Source: Rhyzopertha dominica
Taxonomy: Eukaryota; Arthropoda; Insecta; Coleoptera; Bostrichidae
NCBI GenBank assembly: GCA_025024175.1
Contig: QCXZ01000001.1
Span: 36,574,942 to 36,638,941, forward strand
Direction of reading: 5' to 3'
Length of the DNA stretch: 64,000 bases
The notes beneath the pieces were generated by a model. It ran no database searches. It saw nothing but the letters and a program-made list of their open reading frames with translations, and was not told the DNA's origin. Position numbers and translations under genes: made by a program. This document shows, piece by piece, positions 1-12,700 of the stretch (position 1 is the stretch's first letter; every line of letters begins with the position of its first letter).

Positions 1-2
1 AT

Positions 3-347
3 TTTCTCCGAGAATATGTCCGACCGCTACAAGAATTGGTCTTCATTGGATACTACCATGACCCTCCACGTTCACTTATGAACTTTGTGGTTAGGTATAG
101 ACCTGATGAACAACCTTCTTTAAGACCTCACCATGATAGTTCGACTTACACAATCAATATTGCTTTGAATGAAGTAGGTGTTGACTATCAAGGTGGTGGT
201 TGTCGGTTTATACGATACAATTGTAGTGTCGTTGATACTCGCCCTGGCTGGATGTTAATGCATCCAGGGAAATTGACTCATTTTCATGAAGGTTTGCGTG
301 TTACAAACGGTACACGATATATAATGATTTCTTTTGTAGATCCGTAG
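3..347 (+). CDS. Plod: Procollagen-lysine 2-oxoglutarate 5-dioxygenase, last exon (partial)
   Basis: This is the C-terminal end of a lysyl hydroxylase, the ER-lumen enzyme that hydroxylates collagen lysines using Fe(II), 2-oxoglutarate and ascorbate. The frame is open from base 3 ([11 protein letters not shown]...) to the TAG at 345-347; the rest of the gene lies left of the window. The visible piece is the catalytic 2OG-Fe(II) dioxygenase domain. It has the metal-binding HxD in RPHHDSS, the distal histidine in LTHFHEG and the 2-oxoglutarate-binding arginine in GTRY. It ends in the usual SFVDP tail. Known of the family: these residues form the H-D-H iron triad plus arginine. The exon looks intact. 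No splice acceptor is visible, so the exon begins at or before the window edge. The family assignment is very secure; which PLOD paralogue cannot be said, but insects usually have one. Confidence 0.95.
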   Translation, partial: FLREYVRPLQELVFIGYYHDPPRSLMNFVVRYRPDEQPSLRPHHDSSTYTINIALNEVGVDYQGGGCRFIRYNCSVVDTRPGWMLMHPGKLTHFHEGLRVTNGTRYIMISFVDP

Positions 348-546
348 TTCTGTACTTTTTCTACTTTTTTGACAATAAGTTGCTTTAACGAATGTGTTCC
401 TAAGGAATAAGTACTAAAATACTCTTATTTACCTACAGCTTTTTTAAATGTTACTAATAAAGTGCAATTGGTATGTTTTATAATCGTTTATGTTGTTTGT
501 ATGTAAATATTATGTTTAATTTCTTACAAAGTAATGAAGACATTAA

Positions 547-552
547 AATAAA
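547..552 (+). terminator. Probable Plod polyadenylation signal
   Basis: A canonical AATAAA lies 200 bp after the Plod stop and is followed within 30 bp by a GT-rich stretch (gatgtggttgtgtg). An alternative AATAAA lies near 455. Assignment is by position and motif only. Confidence 0.6.
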
Positions 553-706
553 TATTTGTAAGATGACAGATGTGGTTGTGTGTTTTTCTTTATGAAACCC
601 CCACTTAATTATTAAAAAAAAATCATTGAGCCATTGATATCTTGCTATGTACTGGATCGGTCCGGCTCTGCTGTTACTATAGCATGTCGTGATCCCAACT
701 TTTTAA

Positions 707-1611
707 GAGGGGCATTTACTTGGAGCGATCGGACAGAAATGTAAACTATGCAACCCATATTACCAGCGGGACATGGGACGTAAGAGGGTAGCCGATAGGT
801 TGAAATCACGCAAAGATAGTATGTGCAACAGAAGGGCTAAACTAATATTCGGAAAATGGCTGACTGTAGGGTGTGCATAAAAAAGTAAGCATGATATTAG
901 TAACTTACTATGATATTATACCAGGTTATTCAAAATATGGAATAACCCATTTATTTCTGTAAATATGAACTATATAACATTTCATTCTAACTGCATGATT
1001 TCTGTAGGAACTTTTATAGCAATTTTCCTTCAGCCTCCCCATTGCTTCGGCAGACAGTAAATTAATGTGAAAGAGCTTATTAAACTTGTCACGTGTATTT
1101 AGACATACAATCTTAGAAAACCAGTCATATCGGAATAGATCGTATACCGCTCGATCATTCGCGACAGGATTGTATCTTAGCTTCACTGTTCAGTGGATAC
1201 CACGCGACGGACCTGGTGGGGATGGGCATTCGCACTTTGCTCTCGTGACGGACTCGTGCGAAAGGGTTTGCGGTTTTAGATTTTTTGAATGTTTTTACTC
1301 ATTTATCGTGCTCATGTTTTTTGGTAGTGTACAAAGAAATATGTAGCTACAACGTGGAGTTCGAATTTTTCGTTTATGTGCCTTAGTTTTCGAGAAATGG
1401 CTCGCCAAAAATACGCATTTTTAAGCAAAATATAACAACAAATATTTACATTACTGTACCAAATTCAGAAAAAACTCGAACTCTACGTTGTAGCTACATC
1501 TTTTGTCATTGCCATGTCGAAATTTCACTTCGAAAAAGTTTCGAATAACTCGGTAAAATGTAAACGGTAGGTGCTTAAAATGACTCGATTACCTCTAGGT
1601 AAACGCCCCTC
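707..1611. mobile_element. TTAA-flanked TIR element (piggyBac-type MITE)
   Basis: The 905-bp segment has inverted ends: gaggggcatttacttgg on the left, and on the right the reverse complement of gaggggcgtttacctag. Each end is flanked by TTAA (703-706 and 1612-1615), the target duplication typical of piggyBac and Kolobok transposons. A second internal inverted repeat of about 33 bp lies at 1340-1372 and 1470-1502. No transposase is visible; the two overlapping open frames at 926-1346 look like chance. It is best read as a non-autonomous element. Superfamily placement rests on the TSD alone. Confidence 0.72.
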
Positions 1612-1615
1612 TTAA

Positions 1616-3799
1616 TGAGACTTTGCATTCGGTGGGAAGGAGGAGCTAATGGCAAAAAACAAAAACATAAGTATAAGCTGAAGGAAATCTGCCAGCAAAC
1701 TGCGAATTTTGCTAAATTTGTCTGCATTTTAAATGTACATTATTTTAATCCAGAAACAGATTAAAATCTACATAAATCATACCCCCACTCCAACTGGGGC
1801 AACTGATGTCTCAAGCAGTATTTGAATTTGGCAGAAAACCTTTAAGAGCGAAAATAAGGCATTAAAAGAAAGTAAAGAACAGGTTTCAGTTTACTAACAA
1901 ATACACAGAAGCACAGGTACTTTTAAAACATGTAACTGCAAAGGCAAGTTGAATAAGCATTATATTGAAAAAGATTATGGACGTCATTCATCTTTGGGCA
2001 TGAAGCAATATCCGTCTTAGATTTACTCATACTATTGCACTCTGACGTTTTCAATTTTTGAGATGGTGTATTGTAAAATTTGTCACCTATGTAATCGAAG
2101 CACCTCTGACCAACAGCTTTGTTCTTCCTAGGCACTATGACATAAGATCCTTTATTCAAAATTATATCTTCGAGAAGAATAAATATTCCATTTAAAAATT
2201 AATGCAGTTNAAATTGTACATTAAAATGCATGTCTATGCTGTGCTGTCTACACCTCAACCAACTGCAGTACTAGTACAGTAGTACNCGTTAAAGCAGCTA
2301 GGTGGCTTTGTCATCATGTCAGTGTAATGCTGACAGATGGCATTGCCATCCAAAATTCTTACTTTGAAATTGTACATTTTGTTAACTTACCCTATATTTT
2401 GACAGCAGAACAAAATTCTTATGTCGTTGCTAATGTTAAGTACGAATTTATAAATTTATAGGAATCATGTGGAATACCAGTGTGACGTAGTTTATTACCA
2501 AATAATAAAAAATTGCAAAAATTCCTTGGATATTAATTTTGGACAGGTTAAATAAGCATTTGGAAATTTGTACATAAGTAACAGTACACTAGGAAGGAAT
2601 GAAAAAAATTGTTACATAAAAGTTTGTTATTTTATTTATGCACATATATGAATTTGTTGAAATTTTTGCTGTTCATTGTCTGAATATTCAGACAACATTA
2701 AAATCTAATGACCATTGCATTGCATTTTAGTGAATTTATAATAAATTATTTTTTTAAATTACATTATTTATTATTTATATTATTGGCACTACTTTCGTAT
2801 AAAAAAATAGAAGTAGGTATCTTGAATTTTACGGCTTAATGTATAGTTTTCCAATGATTCATAAATGCCTGCCTATATTGAAATTTTGTTGGAATCCAAT
2901 GCCGTAATGTCGTATTAAAATCAATGTTGGGATAATTTGGTTGATTAATTAACATATTCGTTATATAAATAAACACTATTTTAAAACAGGGTGTTAAATT
3001 AATAAATAGAACTTTTTTTAATTAATGTTATATGTATTAAAACAGTACTGATATTACAATAACTCAGGTAAGAAAATTTTGTTATACCTATATTGAGCCA
3101 AATTTTATTGGTAGTTTTTTTATAGCTAGACAGTTTTCTGCTCTTTTTCATATTTTGGTGTTAGAACATTCTGGTTTGTGGTTATTTTTGCTAAAAAAAA
3201 GGTGTGTAACAATCCGTTTTTTTAATACATAAGTGCAATGTAAACAAATATAAGCTATATTAATATAATAACGATTATAAAAATATTTATAATAGGACCT
3301 GTTTTTATATGATTCTATTTATTTATGTGCTTGTTTCTTTTAATACTTTTATTGTGCTTTTTGTGATAAACAATATAATGATTTCTTACAGTAGACAACT
3401 TTTCCTTTCAGGGTGTGTAATGAACAATAATCACTCTGACCCCGCGCAACTGCGAACCTGATTCTAAGATTAATCATCGAGCGAGAGCAGCGACGAATAT
3501 CACAACTTTCCATTATATCATAATATAACGATGAACGCGTACTGTAGAAGGCCAAATGCCAAATTTGATCCAAAATCTGTAAATCACTGACTTATTGATC
3601 ATGTTGGCAACGCTGAAATTGAAACTCCTGGATCTGTCAAAATAATAGCGGACTGACGACTGACAAGGTTGAAGGTTCAAAAGTTGAGGTTAAAATGTAT
3701 TTTATGCATTTACTATGAAAACCGGCGCTTGCTTTAAAAAACACATAATTGTGTTTACTTATTTAGAATTGTAAATCTTATTAACTAATTTGATTACTA
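1616..3799. other. Intergenic DNA between Plod and Opa1
   Basis: AT-rich DNA without a supportable gene; open frames at 1923-2159 and 3349-3573 have no recognisable family. A partial copy of the 131-bp MITE sits at 2223-2290. The slightly GC-richer stretch at 3420-3690, just before the Opa1 start, is the likely promoter and 5' UTR, but I see no defined core motif. Confidence 0.6.
2223..2290 (-). mobile_element. Partial copy of 131-bp MITE
   Basis: Reverse-oriented half of the short element seen complete at 10177-10307 and 55472-55602. It shares the end aaaatgcatgtctatg and the stretch ctgtctacacctcaacc through aactgcag. Sequence beyond about 2270 no longer matches the other copies well, so this copy is truncated or rearranged; it also contains an N. 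Confidence 0.65.
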
Positions 3800-6700
3800 A
3801 TGGAGCATATATTAAAAGGAAAATTTGGGTATGTAAGTCATATTGTCAAAATCTTTGATTATTATAGACACCCTTTTCAGTGCAAAAATATGTTATCTAA
3901 GAACTTCCAAATATTGTTATCGACGAGAAATTTGCAGCTTATGGGGAGGTAGAGCTATTGAAAGGTCTAGACCATACATACGACAACAAATTGTTTATCA
4001 AAGAAGAGGTTATGGCCTTTTTGTAGTTAGAGCACTTCGTGGTTTATTAAAGATACGTTATATTCTTCTTGGTGGTGCTGTAGGAGGTGGAGTCACTCTG
4101 CAAAAGGTAACATTAAATGTTAATCTTCAACATTATTTTAAAATTACATCAAATTAGAAATACCAAGATTGGAAGGAAGGATTACCAGATTTAAAATGGA
4201 TCGATGATGTAATGCCTGATAATGAAAAGTGGCAAGAATGGCGAACATCTCTTATTAATTTGCGGGATGGTGTAAAAGATAACATTGACTTGGGTAAGTA
4301 TAAAAAATATATTGTACAAAACAAGAATACATTATCTGTGCATAGACATGTATATATAGGGTTGCTATACGTCCCATTTTGAAGAAGGTTCTACCCAGCT
4401 TGTTTTAGGAATCATCCCTGTTCTTATGCAAACAATTCACACCATTTGTTAACTTCAAAGAGGTAGACTAAAGGTTATTTCACTATATGACATGTTTATG
4501 TATGCTTACATATTACATACTACCTACGGGAACCATGCACATTTAAATTTAGTGCCTAACAGTGTAGTCAGCCATCTGTGATCGTAAATCACAAGAGTCA
4601 CATAAGTTATTAATTTGATCAAGAAATCTATTACAAAAGAGAATAATTTTGTTTCATTCTATTATAATTTCAAAGCCCCATTTTAGGGTTTTGTAATGTT
4701 AGGAAGCCTATGTTATGTAGAATAAATGTTATAGTACTTTAATCAGCATTTTTAGATATTCCAGCATAAGTGATTTTCCAACTATGCATATGTAATTAGA
4801 TACATATCAGTTTCTGTGTAATCTAATTAAATAAGTAATTATTTAATTTTGCCTTCCTTTGAATTCGTCTTTGTAAATTACACAATTCATATGAATTTTC
4901 TTCATTACACACACTTTATGTTTCTCCATGGCTCTCCTACTATTAGAAATAGAAAACTTAATATTCCGCTGGGAAATAAGTATTGTCTGTTGTTTGAAAT
5001 TAAAAAATGGGTGTTAAATAAAAAGGTTTTGGCAAAAAAAGTTTCGTGAAAGATAATACTGTGCTTTACAAAGTTATTTTTGATTTGTTATTTTTCTTAG
5101 CTTGATTGAGATTTTCTTTTTGTCATATTTAATCAAGATGGAAAACACACTTTAACAATAAATTGTGTCTATAGCAAAAAATGAAAGGATGTTTAGTCAG
5201 TGTTCGAATTTTATTAATGACTTGACAATGGTGTAGATTGTTTAGATGTGTATCATATGATGGAAAGATGTCATAAATAAAAAAAAACTGATATTACTTA
5301 ATAACAAAATTAGTTCTCCACAGAAACGAGTGAATGATGCCGTTTTGCCATTAGATGGCATGGTGTCATCCACACTGTAATTCTCGTATGGTATTACTTA
5401 TTCCTCAATTTCAATACAATTCAATATCATAATATAATTGGCAAATTTTTAAATTTATTGATAATACAGGATGTTTAATATTTTTAGAATAGTATACAAC
5501 TTTTTTTTTAATAGAATTGAATATTTTTTACTTCTATAAAAAATTACAAATTACACTAGTCTACTTAAAATAGCAATAAGACAATTAAACTATATATCAT
5601 CTTGTAATGTTCACACCAGCTGTACTCAGAGTTTGAACTTTTAGTCTGCAAAAACACTGTTGAAGAAATCTATTCAGTGTAACCTAAATTATACCCAAAC
5701 ATGTATTGATCTGCTCTTTAAAAGATTTTTTTTATTTTACAACACGTTTCAGCCGTATTTCTTCTGGGGATTTGTTAAAGATATTGTTTGTGTGTCACAG
5801 AAGAGCATATGAAATTATTAATGTAAGAAACACTTTGAATCAAGCTGGACTAAATATGTTGTAAAATGTGAACAAATCTTCTGAAAACCCAATAATTATA
5901 TGTTCTGAGCAATTTAGAAGTTTCATTGAACATACATACATTGAACGGTGCTTATATGTTTCTTCCTCCTCGTAATTAACTGTATTTTAAGTGGCACATG
6001 GGATTATACCATGAAATATGCATAGTTCTATTTAAAATAAAGGTATATTAAAATATTGAACACCTTGTATTACAATAAATGAATATATTTAAAAAAATGA
6101 CTCGTTGTATGTTAGTTGAGGATTTAAATGCTGGCAAAAGCTGGCATTTTGATTGAGGACTTTGGAATTTTTTGTTTTTATTCATTGACAGCACTTTTCC
6201 TCACAATCCGGTAACCTATCTACAATCAACTATCATCAACTATGAAAGTGACATATGTTGTGTCATTACTTTTCAGCACAAATTTAATACTTTATATGAC
6301 ATTTCTCTTCTTATTTTAAAAAAGAAATTCTACGGTTTAGGCAATAGACCAAAAACGTGCAGTAAATCTGCACTAGAATTATGCAAAATATTTGAAAGTA
6401 TTGTTGAAAAACAAATAGATTGTGTTTTAGCGTTTGTAAATAAAATTTTGTTATTTATTACGTTTATAACTACAAAAAGTGTGACAAATAATATTGTTAT
6501 ACGCAAGGAATTTTGTTCGTCAAATAAAGGAATATATCATGAATTGTTAAACAGTCAAATGCTTTGGTGGATTATCATTAGTAATGTTCTTAATTATTCA
6601 CATCATCACTAACACAGACTGTACATAATGTTAAAATAGACACTTTTTTTTTGTTTACGCAAAAGACCCACGTCTCAAGGCATTAAGTGAGGCAAAATAT

Positions 6701-9700
6701 AAACAGTTCAGGAACTGGTTCGATCAAAGGCTCGATGATGCTATTGCAGCGGCAGAACATCAAAATAATCAACCTCCTCCTTCCATCAATGGTAAATATG
6801 CACAGTGTGCATCACCTAGTACAATCTTTCTGAAATAACAAAAATTATTTTCTCTGTTTAGGTGTGTTCTCCAGCCTTTTGGAATTTGTAGAGAGACTGT
6901 ACTCAGGTATGATGCACCCTGCCATATGCGGTATCATAGTGGATTAAGTGGTTTTTGTTGTGACGTTTTCGTAATGGGATTGCATAATAGTACTAAATTA
7001 GATNTAGTTTAAATAGTCAAGACTATTAAATGCAGTTGAGTGTATATAACACGGTTTGTNAGCTATACATGGCGGAAGCAGTTAAATGAAAGGTGGTACA
7101 TTGTTTATTTCATATTTTAAATTAATTAAATTATTAACAATCACATGTTAAGTACCCTATTGAAGTATACAAGCTGATATTTAATATTTTTAGTGCCTTC
7201 ATTTCAGCTCAAGTAGTTTATTCAAATAAGGTGAAAAAAAGAGGTAAAACCTAGGAATAAAAGATAATCAGCTATAAACTTGTATAAATCTTAATTATTA
7301 AATCTTACAAGTTAGCTCAAAAGTCTTAAAGATTTTTGAGTACGCAAGTCAAGATTTTTAAGGTCAAAGGACACAAAATCAAGTTTTTTGTTAATATTTT
7401 GTTTCCTGTGATCAAATGACATTTAGAGTTATTAGAAAAGCTGTAGGGTTTTGTCTTCAGTAATATTTTATATAGCTACCCGTTGTTGAGATAAAGGGCC
7501 AAAAGCGGAAAGCGTCGTATATGTAAAATGCTAGGTCATCGGTAGAATTGAATACATAGTTAGTTATTTATTAACTAAAAATATAATTTTTAATAAACCA
7601 CAATTATTTATTAGTAAATAAAGGGATTTATAAATTTTACTCATAAATAAATAATCTGTTTAGGTATACTTTATTAATTTGTATTAATAGTAAAATAGTA
7701 AAATGAAATATATTAATTATATTTAATTATTTTGCCCCGAATGAAACCTCACTTGAACCCCAGAAATTGGGATGAATATGGCAAAATGGAACCCTCGAAT
7801 CGACAACAACATTATTACCACCAGCACATGAACAGCTCAATAAAATATTTTGCAATTGTAAGAAAGGCTGAAGTTCAAGTTGTGGATGTAGAAAAGTTGT
7901 ATTAGTGGTACACACAAAATCTTGGTGAAGAAAATGAATATGTGCCATATTAATTCTTTTAAGTGTTTGAGCCGGTTAATTGCATAAGATATTGCTCATG
8001 ACCAAATTTGTGGAGAATTTCATACTCTATAACTTTTCTAATAACTCCAAATGTTATTTAAAATAAAAGAAACAAAATATTTACAAAAAAAAAACATGAT
8101 TTTGTGATCTTAGACTTTCAATATCTAACTCGAGCACATATGTTTCTATGAGACTTTTCAGCTAACTTATAAAATGTAAAAATGAATATTTATGCAAATT
8201 TGTAGCTTATTATATTTCATTCTGATGTTAAATACCTATTCGAGTGGACTAAATCGTGTCATTGGAATTCTTGTATTTAATTGTTAATTGTGTTAAGGAA
8301 ATTCTGTAGATGGTCTGGTATTTATACTTTTAATAATATAATCAGAACATTCAAAACTCTTAAGTTACATTTTCATTCTGGATTAATTCTTTGCTTGTTC
8401 ATTAAGCTAAATACCAGTTGCATCGAATGTATTCTTTGACATTCGTATTTTCACTCTCTTCCACAGAAACTAAGAAAGAAATAGAAGCTAAAGGTACTGT
8501 GCATGCTCTGCCTTTTGGGCAGACAGACAGAGATGAGAAGGCCAGGAGGGATTCCCAGGCACGCTTAGATTCCCTACAAGATGAAATGATTCAAACACAA
8601 ATAAAATACCAGCGTGAACTTGAACGCTTGGAGAAAGAAAATAAGGAATTAAGGAAGCAAAATTTATTGTTGAAACAAGGAAGGAAACAACCTGTTCGAC
8701 AGGTCAAGCGTAGCTTAATAGATATGTACAGTGAAGTGCTTGATGAGCTAGCTGACTTTGATACTGGATATAACACTGCCGATCAGCTACCTCGTGTTGT
8801 AGTGGTTGGTGATCAGAGTAGTGGCAAAACTTCAGTTTTGGAAATGATAGCGCAGGCTCGCATTTTTCCACGTGGTGCAGGAGAGATGATGACAAGGTAC
8901 AAATATATTTACTGTTACTTTCTACAAATTCTCATTAAGTAGTGGAATTATTATTATGTTCATTTATTCACCATACATTAATAATATATGTTATCTGCTA
9001 TTGAGACGGCATTATGAAGCTCCACCATATTGCATAATGACACATGTTTAAGGATAAATTTTGATAGAATTTAGCTGATTTTTGAAGTACGATTTGGTGG
9101 GGGAAAGTGACACGGATATGAAATTTTAGTGGTGTGACAAAAAGCAGTCAAAAGGGATTGGGCTCGGATGAAATATTGAAAATAGAGGCAATTTTATTTT
9201 TGATTGGACGAACCAACGAATAATGTATCACGAAGCTGAAGTAATAATGGAACTATCGAATACATCAAGCGCATAATCTTTTACTAATAATAGACGCACA
9301 TGAGCGGATTAATTCTAGCTAACGAAGGTTATTTGATGTGTCAGTAATTTAGAATAATTTTTTACACACAAGCAATATTGGATATATTCTTTTGTCCATG
9401 TTTTGTATATATTTGTTTTTATAGACTTTGACAAATTTTCATTAACTTTGATTTTATACCAAAATATTTGAATAATAATAATAATAAATTAGCAATACAC
9501 CACTAAGCATTGAAAACGGAATGTTCAAACTTAATTGTATTTCAGTGGGTGGTAAAAAGCAGCATTAGGGAAAGATAATTTGAGGAAATAATTGGTAGAT
9601 AATTTTATTTTTCTGTTTAAACAAACGAATATAATATTTTATCACAATGCTGAAATAATAATGAATTTTGCTGAATCGATCAAATTTACAAAATGTGGAT

Positions 9701-12700
9701 AACTATAGCCGTCTTTAGTGGAAGGCAGGGTCACTGGAACTAGCATCAGCACACTTATGTTCGATCGACTCGGATAATTGATGATGATTTTGTCTTTAGA
9801 TAATATACAACAAGTAAAAATATTGCAAAAAGCAACAGCAATCAAAGCTAAAAAAAATATTAAATAGACATAAGTACTATTTACAATTTAAAATAAAAAC
9901 ATGAATTATGAACATTATAATTACAATCAAACAACGCAAATCACTTTGAGAAAAATCTTCTTAATCTAAGAGCTTCTCCATAAGTTTGTTGTTCCAGTCA
10001 ATAATAGCAGGCCTATGTTGCACATCTAGTTTATAAATAAGTACATATATAGTGATTATAGCTTAAATGTAAAATCCAATTAATAATTTTATCTTTATAT
10101 TGGAACATTTTATTCAATTTTACACAACTTTGGAAGGCATCCTTAAGCATTAGAAATTAAAACATTAAAATTCCAAATAAGCAAAACCAGTTCTATGCCG
10201 TGCTGTCTACACTAGACCTAAACTGCACTGATAAGCTGTTATGACAGCGAAATAGATCTATCTGCAGTTGGTTGAGGTGTAGACAGCACAGCATAGACAT
10301 GCATTTTAAAATTCCATATACTTATTCATCTAAAATTCTGTGCATTCAGGATAATTGCAAATTTTATATAAAATTGTTACAAAAAGATCATTTAACCGGT
10401 TCACTATTCTGTCCTCCTTGTGCTCTTAGCACTATTAGTTTTTAAAAATTATCAGCTTTTTTCTTCATGAAGTTGAAGTCATTTTCACCAATTTTATGGG
10501 TCTGGCTGTCGAAACTCAACCTTGATTACCAAAAATTGGAAATGTGTGTATACATTGAATATTTGTGTCATCCATTTTCTTTAGAATGAGTTTTTCTTCT
10601 TAATTTGTGCTGAAATTGTGTAGGATTGCTTGGGCAGTTCTTCGTCTTACCATTTATGAATACAAAAAGAAATCCTATGTGTTTATGTGAATTATTGCAG
10701 TTACAATATGTTTGCAATAGTCAGAACAAGGCTTACAGGAACCAACAAATTAATTATTTCAAAGTTTCTGGCCAGCATAACATATACATTTCTCTTAAAT
10801 GTGAATGTAATATGAGAAAGCTGTGTCTTTAATTTTTTTTTAGTTTTTAACATTTAAAAAGAAATAACAAAATGAGTGTCCTTTCTTGTATACAGCTTTC
10901 CATTTCTTAGAATCGTTTTCGATCACCAGTTTGAAGGAATACCAACATGGCTCACCACTTGCTAGATTGTTTTTTTTTTTGTTTGACCTGTCATTTATTT
11001 AGAGAACTTAAATATTAATACTAATATTAAACATCAGTTAAAGCAGCATATTTAGNGAATTTAAGGCCAAATGAATTTTATGTATTACTGTTTTTGAATC
11101 GAAATAGGTTTTGTTTAAATTTTAAATATATCAAACATTACAAGTTCCCTATTTTTAATTGTCTGATACTTATAGAACCAATTGCACAAAGTATTGTTAA
11201 CCAGACCCCCTGATTAATTAGCTGTTGCTACAGGCAGCACCAGTGAAGAACATTTAAAGCATGGAGGTAGAAAGTAAATGAGCTGCTATGACAGTGTGTA
11301 ATGCACCTTAAAACGTCAGTACTAGACAGAACTTAAATTAATATCAATATGGCAGTTTAGAACAGAGTTTAGGACTGAATAAAATTAAAAATAATTTTCT
11401 AAGGGCTTACATATAAAAACATGATCAAATAAAAAATATTTTTTTAGATTTTATTGGTAGTTTATATTACTTACAAAGAGACGAAACAATTACTTATATG
11501 AACAGTAGACACATGCAGTTTTAGTAACAAATATAACTAATACACATCTGTGGTATATTTACATAGGTGTAGAAGTATGAAACGAGAATTTTTTTGTAAC
11601 AATTACACGTAAGTCCGTCAGTCAAGACCTTGTATTGCCTTTTTCTATATTCCGGTTGGTTTTGACGTAATGCTCGATTTAATCGATCATTTGCTGTTGG
11701 TAGCAATCAGTGTTAACAGTTTCACCAGGTTTTAGCAGCTCATAATAGGTTATACCTTTCTGATTCTACCAAACACAGAGCATTAGTTTTTTCCAAAGTG
11801 ATTTGGTCTTGCAGTGAATGTCAATGGTTCACTTGGATTCACCCATGATTTACAACGCTTATGATTCTCAAAATATATCCATTTTTTATCACCTGGCACG
11901 ATCCGATGGAGAAATGACTTTTTTTGTTTCTGTTGAGCAACATTTCACAAGTGGTTTTTTGATTTTCTTGCTGTCTTTCATTCAGTTCATGCGGAACCCA
12001 TTCTCCCACCTTCTGCCTTCTTTTCNTTNTCTGCGAACTTTTTCAGTGGTTTCCCNCGCTCTTCGTTTCTCACGTCAAAATCACCACTTTTGAATTTTTT
12101 GAACCACTTGAAACACTGATTTNGCAAGAGCATGTTCACCGTAAGCTTCGATAAGCATTCGATGCGATTCTGCAGCAGTTTTTTTTTTTTAATGGTAACA
12201 GAAAACCAATCCTGTCCGCAAATCTTAGTTCGTAGACACAAAGCTTGACATGTTTAAGGTTCTAGAAAAATATACCGGTATATGGAACTTGAATTGTTGC
12301 GTGTTGAAAATCTACGTCAGTTGTTAGGGAGTAATAATGGCGCTGCAAAAGCGATCCTGCAGTCCCTAAACTGACTACTAGTGCCTTCTATAGAGAAATT
12401 CTGGTTTCATACTTCTACACCTGGTATACTAAACTGTGAAATGAAATTCTGATAAATTTCTTATCATTAATGTTGGCTCTGCTACTGCACAAGATACCAT
12501 TATTTCCTTCTGCGAAAACACACATGACAAGTTTTCAAATCATCCTATAAAACACAATTTACTCTGAGATATGATATTGTAATAATAATATGATTGATTT
12601 CAAGACATGTCTATTGTTATGTTAGCTCTTTCCCCTTTTACCTCCGCAGTTTAAAGAAACATTTCCATGGCAACTACTTGTTAATCACGCTTTGAGTAAC

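Noticed and set aside
926..1346. Overlapping open frames on both strands
   Set aside because: They fall entirely within the TTAA-flanked non-autonomous element, and their translations resemble no transposase.
6172..6612. 146-codon plus-strand open frame in an Opa1 intron
   Set aside because: No recognisable domain, no ATG-proximal signals, AT-rich composition identical to the surrounding intron, and no splice sites that would join it to Opa1.
7727..7948. 73-codon minus-strand frame with several Cys and His
   Set aside because: A zinc-finger reading was considered, but the cysteine/histidine spacing fits no known finger and the frame lies in the loop of a foldback element.
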